Positions 46,402-54,347 of a stretch of 54,347 bases of DNA are shown here, one piece after another; within the stretch, counting starts at the first letter, position 1, and each line of letters begins with the position of its first letter. Position numbers and translations under genes: made by a program. The DNA lies in the NCBI GenBank assembly GCA_004802705.1, contig SGPL01000198.1, positions 1-54,347 of the forward strand, written 5' to 3'. Below the pieces are notes generated by a model. It had not been told where the DNA came from, made no database searches, and worked only from the letters and a program-made list of their open reading frames with translations. This DNA is from Bondarzewia mesenterica. Taxonomy: Eukaryota > Basidiomycota > Agaricomycetes > Russulales > Bondarzewiaceae.

Positions 46402-46768
46402 TCACTTCCTCTGCTGGACAATGCGATCGCTGCGCAGATTGACCGGGGATGTGGGCCGAAATGAGTGATGTGCTATCGTCGGCGGTTTGCGACTTTCTCT
46501 TGTCCGGCTACTCAGCACGCTCGCGCGGCTGCCTCGTTTCCCCGAGCGACTCATCTCTTCTTTAGAAATTTCAACTGGTGCGCGAGTAACGCCAGCCAGG
46601 GTTCTTTTCTTGCGACCAACCACGCCTTTGCTTTGAAATTCCTTCTTTTCGAGCTCGGTCTTCTGTACCCGCACTAGGACCCGAGGACCCGAGAGCAGTA
46701 CTTACTTTGGCAACACTGGTTGGAGCATTGATACTGGGATACCTCAGACGAGGAAGCATCTCATACAT
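46402..46768 (-). CDS. Possible small basic protein, unrecognised
   Basis: Low-confidence gene. From 46768 the frame reads MYEMLPRLRYPSINAPTSVA then K and a perfect GTAAGT donor. A 43-nt intron ending in GTACAG joins in frame to KTELEKKEFQSKGVVGRKKR then TLAGVTRAPVEISKEEMSRS and a Ser/Arg-rich tail ending RSDRIVQQRK. The product would be about 100 residues and strongly basic. The intron is shorter than its neighbours, and no known family is recognised. It sits upstream of the membrane coiled-coil gene in the same orientation. It may instead be chance or part of that gene's leader. Confidence 0.3.
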
Positions 46769-47353
46769 CAGTACTCTTCACCGCGGAGAGCTCGCTCGCA
46801 GATGACGGTATCTCGCCATCCCATGCACACGTGTGCGATCGAACAGCATCCAAGCAGGCAGCACTTGGCAAGTTGTCTACGTACATTCAACGTGATCTAC
46901 TTAGTCGGGGCATTTACAGGTATTCAATACGCGCGCGAATCCTATGTTAGAAGCCTGAATGAAATCTATGAAAAGGGAGAGACATGCAGGCAAGAGGCTT
47001 CAGGAGTCAGGCCTTCAGGCCTGACCCGAATCCCGGTTTGCTTTATACCCCTCCGTTGTAACCTCGTACCACAAAGGTATCCATCTAGAATCATATGTTC
47101 TAAGATGGTCAGAATGGTCATTTTCACAAACCTGAACGAGCCACGATCCTTGCAAAGTCTCAGGGAAAAAGCCATGGATTTCTCGGCATTTGCCGTACCT
47201 TTGTACCGAATGCGTTTGCATTCCAGCGGCAGATCTTGATGACCGATCTCACTTTTATCTACTTAACATCTGTCGCATCTCAGCCTCGCCTTGGACCTCG
47301 CGTCGTCGCACTCGCCCGCTGTCGACTTTCGCCCTTTCCCGTCGTACTCGACC
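46769..47353. other. Intergenic region with a palindrome
   Basis: Holds a near-perfect palindrome at 47006-47025: GTCAGGCCT, two bases, AGGCCTGAC, giving a 9-bp stem with almost no loop. An open frame at 46802-47239 shows no motif. It presumably includes the promoter of the gene starting at 47354. Confidence 0.5.
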
Positions 47354-48488
47354 ATGACTCGCACCCAGGACAGTTCTCCCTCGTCTTCCGAGGATAACGC
47401 CACACCGTCCAGCGAAATTGTTGAATGTCCATGGTCAGAGGACGCGGACAGGCGGTCCTCGTCCGAGGATGGATCTGTCACTGGAGAAGACCATAAGATG
47501 TCCGACGTTGTGGACGCGGTGGCCGATCCAGTTCATTATTTTTCCTTTGCTCTCCGAAAGGCATCGTCGGACCCATCCACCGCCAGCCGATTCGCGAAGG
47601 ACGTCGCACGCACACTGGACCCGAACAGAGGCTTATGCTTCGTAACCTTGCATAATAACGACGATGCTGTACTGCGTCGCACCTATCTCATTCCGCAATC
47701 TGATCGCAGCGAGCACACCAAGGTGAGCACGCACGAATCTTTCTACCTCCAACTTCATATGTATCTTTCACAGTTGACGAGCTTAGAGTGGGCTTGGGGG
47801 ATGCCCTATTTCTCCTTGAATGTCGACGAGCCTGCTAACATGATAAGACGTACGTCCCAAGGCTCACTTTGTCCAACACTCCATCTGACTGTGGGCGTAG
47901 TCAAGCTTGATTTGCATTTACTGTTTGACAGGGGCCAATTCATCTTCCTACCGTCCATCAATTTTATTGAGCTATTCTACGAGCGCAAGCGCCTTCGGAG
48001 GAAAAACCCAAACACGCAGTTGTCGCCGATAACAGATGTAGGCCATACGAACATTACGGAATTATGTATCTGCCGCTGACTTATCTCCTTTACCCGGACA
48101 GCAATACAATGGACAAACCATCTTCGAATACCGACTCGTCCCACTGGGGTCAATGAGTGCTATATCTCGCGCGCCCCGCGATCTCAATGCCAGCACAACA
48201 ATATCAGTCGTCGACCTTGATGACGAAGTGCTACATCACTACCCTTTCAGCACCCTCCCCGTCCTCCGCTCTCATGTCCTCCCGCATTTCGTCTTGTACA
48301 GCAGTGGTCGAGAGCTCGTCAAACGGGGGAAACTTGAAATGTCTGACGAAGCCGCAGCGATCTCAGCATGGAATGCGGGAGGTTTTGCAGGGACGGAGTA
48401 TCAGGTGGCGCACGCGTTGGACTGGGTGAGGGACACCTACCTCTCTTGGATTGGATGTGTCGTTCCCCCGGAGTTCACGGCTGGCTGA
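47354..48488 (+). CDS. Uncharacterised protein, several exons
   Basis: The first ATG in the frame is at 47354 (MTRTQDSSPSSSEDNATPSS), followed by an acidic Ser-rich leader. Then VDAVADPVHYFSFALRKASS and DVARTLDPNRGLCFVTLHNN. Splicing 47723-47773 gives LTSLEWAWGMPYFSLNVDEP. A second intron from about 47850 has two plausible acceptors: the CGTAG near 47899 or the ACAG near 47931. Next come GQFIFLPSINFIELFYERKR, then after a third intron QYNGQTIFEYRLVPLGSMSA, VVDLDDEVLHHYPFSTLPVL and WNAGGFAGTEYQVAHALDWV, ending YLSWIGCVVPPEFTAG. No transmembrane segment or known domain is recognised. The regular splice sites and steady composition argue that it is a real gene, perhaps of a family limited to basidiomycetes. 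Confidence 0.65.
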
Positions 48489-49285
48489 TCGGAAAGTCGG
48501 CGCTGGTGACTCGGAGAATTGACCACCATTGAAGTAGTCCAAGCATTTATTGTAGAATCGCCACACTCCAATCAATTTTGTTCTGGATTCATTGACAACT
48601 GGGGTCTCGTACTCGAGTGCACATGTCGCAGCTCGTTCAGCAGAGATGTACCACCTCTTGATTATTTCCGACTTGTGGCTAGTGTTCGCGATGTCTGGTA
48701 TATATATCCCGTCCGCCCACATTTTGACCTCTATCCTGGTTTGATGGGCTGTTGCGTGCAGCGCGGTGTTTCAACAAAATAAAAACCTGAATCGAATCTC
48801 TGACATCGATAAGGGGGGGCGTTCACGCGTCAGATTGACGATTCACTCAAAGACATGCGAGCAATGGAGGTCTGCGCGGCCGCTGACGCCTCTTGCAGGT
48901 AGGGCCGAATACCTCACAAGCCTTGCAAAAATCTAATCGACATCGATCACACTTTCACATGCGCGAGTCAGATGAGACGATTCCGCGAGACATCCTTTCG
49001 ATACTTATACTTGCATTAGACACTCATCCTCCTTCCAGGCCCCTCCTCATGTGAGCACTGTAGTGACCGCACAGCGAAGGGACTATTCACAATCACGACC
49101 AACACGGAAAACCAAAAGTATAATAAAGTCATTGCGAACATAATTAAAACATGATGCCATGGGTGGAACAATACAAGTAAAAGAGACAAGGACACACACA
49201 CATAGGAATAGAAGCACACAAGCGGTGATGGCACAGGGAATAAAGAAGGAAAAACAAGAGCGAAAAAAATACAGCGACGATACCC
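48489..49285. other. Convergent intergenic region
   Basis: 797 nt between the stops of the unrecognised gene and elongation factor 3. No gene seen. Confidence 0.5.
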
Positions 49286-52200
49286 TTAGAGCTCATCGTC
49301 GGTGACATCCTCACCCCTCTTTTTCCGTGCCATACGCTCCTTCTTGAGCTGTAGAGAACACACATTGTCAGCGACCGGCTTAGGAAAACAGACGGAGAGA
49401 AAAAAAAAGACGAACCTTGCGCGCCTCGGACGACGTGATCTTCTTCTGTTTCTTATTGTCAATCTTGTTACCCATAGCGTCATATTGATCCTCCTCAACC
49501 CCATCGTTCTTATCGATACGGGGACCAGATCCCTGACCCTCAACCCAGTTGTGGCCAGAAGCCTCGAGACGACCATCACGCATAGCCCACACCTCCTTGC
49601 AGATCGACTCGGAGAAGTCTCGGTTGTGCGTAATGATAAGCACACCACCCTCAAAGACCTTAAGCGCCTCGATAAGAGCAGCGAGCGACTCGCGATCGAG
49701 ATAGTCTGAAAAGGACGTATCAGCACATGAACGAGGACTCGAGGAAGATTAACACATACTAGTCGGCTCATCGAGACAGATGACGTGGGGACGACGCCAT
49801 GTGGCAGCACCAAGCACAATCTTCACCTTCTGACCACCGGAGAGACCACGCATGGTGTTGTGCGAGACGAACTCGGGCTCAAGACCAAAGTCAGCAAAGT
49901 GCGCCTCAATCTCGCGACGAACGAGAGGGCGAAGAAGACCGAGGCGCTGAGCCTCGCGGGTATCGACCTCGAGGACTTTCTGCGATGAGGAAGACAGTGT
50001 CAGTGCCTAGTTTTATAGCAAATTGAGGTTAAACACAACAAACCTTCTCGAAACCGCGCTTGACGAGCTCATCACGGGGCAGCCAGATGTTCTCGGATGA
50101 AGAGAGACCCTTGAATGAAACCTCATACTCATACGACTGCTTCAACTTCTTGCGAGCTGTGATTTCGTCGATAATACGCTTTTGGCCCTCAATCACGATG
50201 GCGGATCCGTCCTTCATCTTCTGCTCCTCCTCCTCGCTGATCTGGCGGTTAGCCTTGTCCAACTCCTCCAGATCTTCACCTGTCTGGTAACGCCAAAGCA
50301 TGTAATCAAGAGGCGTCTTGTCCAGGTGGTTATCAATGTGGTGGAAAGCGTGCTGCGCAACGTAACCAATAACCAAGTTGGGGTGCTTCCAGACCTCACC
50401 ACCCTTGTTCGGCTCCATCTCGCCAGTGAGGAGCTTGACGAGCGTTGACTTGCCGGAACCGTTGGGGCCAAGGACGGCGACACGGGAGGACAGAGAGACT
50501 TGGAGGGTAATGTCGTATAGCTGCTGGACAGGCTGCGATGGGTACTGGAAACCGACCTTGCGCATCTTGAGCAGGGACTTCTCCTTCGTCTTGACACCCT
50601 CAAGCAAGGGAGGGTCAGGAAGCTTGAACCTGTAGTCTTCGGCCGCCTCGAGAGTGTAGTAAGACTTCGCCTCGGGAACCTGCTTGACGAAGCTCTCGAG
50701 GTTACCCCTGTAACGACGGAGCTTGAAGCGGTTGAGGTGAAGGACATCGGTGATAGTGTTATTGAGGAATCCAGAGTCGTGCGAGACGATAATGGAAGTG
50801 CAGTGAGTCAGGCTGGTGAGGTAGTTCTCGAGCCATGCAACGTTGACAACATCCAAGTGGTTAGTGGGCTCGTCGAGCAACAGGATGTCGGCCTTGAACA
50901 ACATAGCACGGGCGAGGGCGAGCTTCATCTTCCAACCACCAGACAGACTGCCGATGGCTTGCTGTTGCCTCTCATCGCTGAAACCGACGGAAGCAAGGGT
51001 CTCGACAGTCTCAGTCTCGGAGGTCAAGATACGCTCATCCGAGAGGATGAACTGAAGAACAGACGTGTCGGCCTCGCTTCCATCAATGTCGTGCTCGACG
51101 TAGAAGGTGCGGACTTCGTCGGGAGAGGGGAAACCCTCGACTTGGCTGCATAGAAAATATATATCAGATGCTGAGCGAATAAAACTAAGAATCCAAAATA
51201 AACTGACCCGTTGGTAATAGCACGCATCAATGTGGACTTGCCGGTACCGTTCTTACCACACAGACCATAGCGATGACCACGCTTGAGACGAAGGGTTGCC
51301 GTGTTGAGCAGGATCTTGGCACCGTACGCAAGCGAGAACTGGCAGTTGCAAAGATCTTCGCCCTCCTCCTCATCGTCAAGAGCCACGCCAACGTCGGCCT
51401 CATCGGTGGCAGAGTGAACAACCCACTCGCGAGCAATGGTGAGAGAATCAGGGTTGGTAGTGAGGAAGGCGAGGTAGGGAGCGAGCGTGTCCCACTCGGG
51501 AACGTCAAAGTTCTTAACGTTCGAGAGATTGGTAGCCAGGCGCGAAACGTAGATGGTGATCTCGTCGGCAACGGATGGAACGTGGGACGCACCAGCCTTC
51601 TTGTAGATAGAGACGAGGGAGTGAGCAAGCTGAGTGAACTCGGCATGCTTGAGGGCGGGAAGTTCAGATCCATCGCCCGTTGGAACATCGCCAACCTGAC
51701 GAAGGGTAGCAATCGCACGACCAACGACGCTGCGGGCCTCGGGGTCACCGATGGTGGTCTCGACCTTGAGGAGACCGGGGAGAAGCTTGGGAAGGAAGGG
51801 GCGAACAGTGACGGCAGAGTCGACGAGCTTGGCCATGTTGTCAACAATACTGTGGGAACCATTAGATCAGGCATCAAATGCTCAATGGGTGGATCAAACT
51901 TACACAGCAACCTTACGCTTCGTCGCAGTCAACTTCTCGGAAAGACCACGGGACAGGAGGGGAACCATTAGAGAAAGTGTAGGGGAATCAACCTCGGAAA
52001 CGAATGTCGTGGCCGAGAGGAGCATAATCGTGTTGGGCACCTCCTCGACAGGATTGATAAGAGCCTTGATGAGAGCAGGAATGAAGCGTTCTATATCCTT
52101 GTTGGACACCAGAGCGGTGGCCTTCGTGAGCGATTCGCGAGCAGCCTTCTTCACATCGGCCTTGGTATCCCAAATCGCCTCAGAGAGAACAGGGACGATT

Positions 52201-52754
52201 TCGGGCATCAGCTTGGCCATCTGCACTGGGGCGCTGACGACGAGCTGGTTGAGAATCGTGAGAGAGCCAGTCTTGAGTTGCCATTTACCGGCGGTCTGAA
52301 TCTCTTGAAGAAGGGCGGGAAGGATGTTCGCAGTACCCCAGGGGTTCGCCGCAATGACATATGCCTTGACCGCCTCGATGGCCGCCGTCCGAACAGCAGG
52401 CATCTTGTCAGCAAAGGCCTCAAGGAGAGCAGCATAGAGGCCGGAGTCGACAAATGAGGGCTCGAGAGCCTTCACGGCGTTCTTTGCGACGATTGCGACT
52501 GCCTCGGCGGCACCCTCGCGAGCGGCGGGCGACTTTTTGTCAGCAAGAGCCTTGACGGCGGCCTCAGGGAAGCCAGTGGACTTGATGGCGGAGGGGCCGT
52601 CCTTTTGAGCGATGGAAGCGAGAGACTCGGCGGCTGACTTGCGTGCAGCCTTGTCCGCGACAAAAAGAGAGGAAACATCAACCTGGCCGTCGACGGGGGC
52701 CTTGAGAGAAGCAGGGGAAGGGGCGGCAGGGGTGGCGGCGGTAACAGCTGGCAT
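49286..52754 (-). CDS. TEF3: Translation elongation factor 3 (eEF3)
   Basis: Fungal ribosome-associated ATPase that helps release E-site tRNA in each elongation cycle. The start MPAVTAATPAAPSPASLKAP is at 52754. The N-terminal HEAT repeats follow (DKAARKSAAESLASIAQKDG, LLEAFADKMPAVRTAAIEAV and others to about 51500). ABC1: Walker A GLCGKNGTGKSTLMRAITNG, signature LSGGWKMKLALARAMLF, Walker B ADILLLDEPTNHLD. ABC2: GPNGSGKSTLVKLLTGEM, an inserted chromodomain-like part (IDNHLDKTPLDYMLWRYQTG to YEYEVSFKGL), signature LSGGQKVKIVLGAATW, Walker B HVICLDEPTNYLD. The C-terminal tail is basic (NKKQKKITSSEARK, LKKERMARKKRGE) and ends DVTDDEL. Five short introns split it. The coding sequence is strongly biased to C/G-ending codons, typical of very highly expressed fungal genes. 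All catalytic motifs are intact. Confidence 0.97.
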
Positions 52755-54347
52755 TTCAAAAATCTGAACAAGATCGCGGGGATATGGTCAACAACCTCAT
52801 CGTCTCCCATCGATTTTCACTTGACACATACCTTGGAAGACGGAATGATGGAAATTTTTGTCTAAGGCGATACGTGCACGAAGACGACAAGGACAAAGAA
52901 CCTTCTAAATTCTATGGATTGACCGGAGCCTGGCGGTATCGATGTCAGCAACGTCGAAACGATGAGAGAGCAGGCGGGCGTACTTCTAAGAGAAGATGAA
53001 GGGAAAGGGAGAGATGGAAAATAGTGGTCGATGAGCAAAGCGCTATATATGAATGGCCTTCAAGTGCGGACTTCGAAAAATCGGCTCGGAATATGCCGTG
53101 CGCCAAATCTGTTCATCGACTTACAAATCACAAGTCGAGCTCGTCGCAAGTCTTGGACCTTTCGTTCTCGAGCCCGCTGGTGTATTCTACGATATTTGAC
53201 AGCATTATTGGCGTGATCGCGGTCGCCGGAGTCATGTCCTTTAGGCATACCAAGCAAGGGCAAGCTCGTCGTTCCAATGCGTTGACGAACGCAGAGACTT
53301 TTGAAATTACCAGTTTGTGCATTGATGGTGTAGAAGGAATTACGAACTGATCTGAAATTGACGCAAATTTGCAGGAGGGTCGAAATTTGTTTGGGTGTAC
53401 CATACTCTACGCTCCAATCGTCGACTGTCTTGCTACTGTATCTGAACATCAAACGGTATGAAATGCCGGTCACCGATCTGCCCAATTTCTGTTCGCAACA
53501 AGCAAGGTAGGGAAGAAAGGAGACTGCATCATGCACATTGCACCTTGAGTCTTCAATTTGTACCCACCTGAAGACCTTCAAATGGAGAAATATTTTATCA
53601 GGTAAGTGCATACCCTATGGTCTGGCATGTCCTTGCTGCCACCGTTGTCTTTTACAAGTCTCTCTGTATAATTCTAGCTACGCCCTACACACGACGTGCA
53701 CCGTGTGTACTGCTTCCCAAAGCTAACGACCGGTTGCCTCCGTTGTTTTAACGGAGATTCACTGACTCGGCTTGTTCCCTCACGCATCCGCAGACGGGCG
53801 AGGCCTACTTATGACTCTGCAATTTTTGCCCCAACCACCACGTTCTAAACGCTCGATCACTGGAACACCGGTAAGTTTATCACAGGCTGGCCTTCCAAAA
53901 GCACTTGCCACAACTTGCGTCCGGATCCCAACAACTCTATCGTCTTGTTCCGATGATTTCTTCCCTGTAAATGCTTTCCTGCTCTGGTTTCCGCATCCTC
54001 TACATCTTCGCATACGTATAGATAATATTATCGCGCATGAGATCGGCATGAGATGTAGTAGGGTATAGTATTTATCCAAGTGCAGTTTGTCGACCTACGT
54101 AGCATGGACGTCGCATGGAATAACAAAACGACTTCGACAGGAGAATGTACAGTTTCTAATAGACCGATTCAACGGTCGGACAAAGCAAATCAAAGCATTT
54201 AATTGCATAGCGATCGACACAGAAGCACTAAACAATTCTCCATCGCACAAAAGGTGACCAGTTCAAGTTGATAGAAACACGCAGCGCCGAAGACGTGACG
54301 AACGACACGGCGTGCTGTTGCTCCTCACTGGGAATGCTTCGCCCGCT
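52755..54347. other. Upstream region of eEF3 to window end
   Basis: Should contain the eEF3 promoter. CGCTATATATGAATGG at 53040-53056 reads as a TATA-like box on the eEF3 strand about 290 nt before the ATG. A 183-codon minus frame (53060-53611) and overlapping frames on both strands at 53772-54079 show no motif and are treated as chance. A gene could begin beyond the window. Confidence 0.45.

Noticed and set aside
53060..53611. 183-codon minus-strand frame upstream of eEF3
   Set aside because: No domain, mixed composition, no splice context; overlaps the likely eEF3 promoter.
53735..53760. Small hairpin CTCCGTT...AACGGAG
   Set aside because: A 7-bp stem alone in a long region is expected by chance.
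1..54347. CRISPR arrays, rRNA genes, prokaryotic operons or insertion sequences
   Set aside because: No regular repeat-spacer array, no rRNA-like stretch and no bacterial gene layout seen; the sequence is a fungal nuclear genome.

Overview
The window looks like a gene-dense piece of a basidiomycete (Agaricomycete-like) nuclear genome. Most genes are cut by canonical GT-AG introns of about 45-65 nt. Translation elongation factor 3 is present, which is a fungal protein, and the tRNA carries a short intron. There are no prokaryotic operons. Four isolated N bases (2797, 32794, 37592, 42828) and several one-base reading-frame breaks, some in homopolymers, indicate a draft-quality assembly. All calls rest on reading the translations by eye; no database search was run.

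Layout, left to right. 49-166: short direct repeats. 306-2742 (+): RBR-type ubiquitin ligase. 3356-6477 (-) and 7154-8781 (+): phosphoketolase and acetate kinase, head to head around a shared 676-nt intergenic region. 9142-11648 (-): coiled-coil protein resembling HMMR/RHAMM. 11929-13847 (-): mitochondrial PPR protein, divergent from 14010-16364 (+), the cohesin kleisin Rad21. 16690-23090: accessory island holding a decayed carboxymuconolactone-decarboxylase-like copy, a Tc1/mariner-type MITE, a frameshifted P-loop NTPase with a nuclease-like C-terminus, and the intact decarboxylase-like paralogue. 23920-25090 (-): Kti12. 26587-31703 (+): LIM-C1-RhoGAP protein. 32635-34613 (-): BTB/POZ protein. 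34768-34847 (+): tRNA-Gln. 35394-36779 (-): RNA polymerase I subunit Rpa43, divergent from 37069-37829 (+), Pam16/Tim16. 38868-40521 (-): seven-transmembrane receptor. 42726-46078 (-): membrane-anchored coiled-coil protein. 46402-46768 (-): doubtful small basic protein. 47354-48488 (+): unrecognised gene. 49286-52754 (-): elongation factor 3.

Functional links. Phosphoketolase splits xylulose-5-P or fructose-6-P to acetyl phosphate, and acetate kinase converts acetyl phosphate to acetate plus ATP, so the first divergent pair encodes two consecutive steps. Rad21/PPR and Rpa43/Pam16 are other divergent pairs with short shared promoters. Rad21 and Pam16 both appear to have a first coding exon consisting of only the ATG. 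The conserved housekeeping genes on each side of 16.4-23.9 kb contrast with the repeat-bearing, partly decayed island between them; that island holds the most unusual biology in the window.
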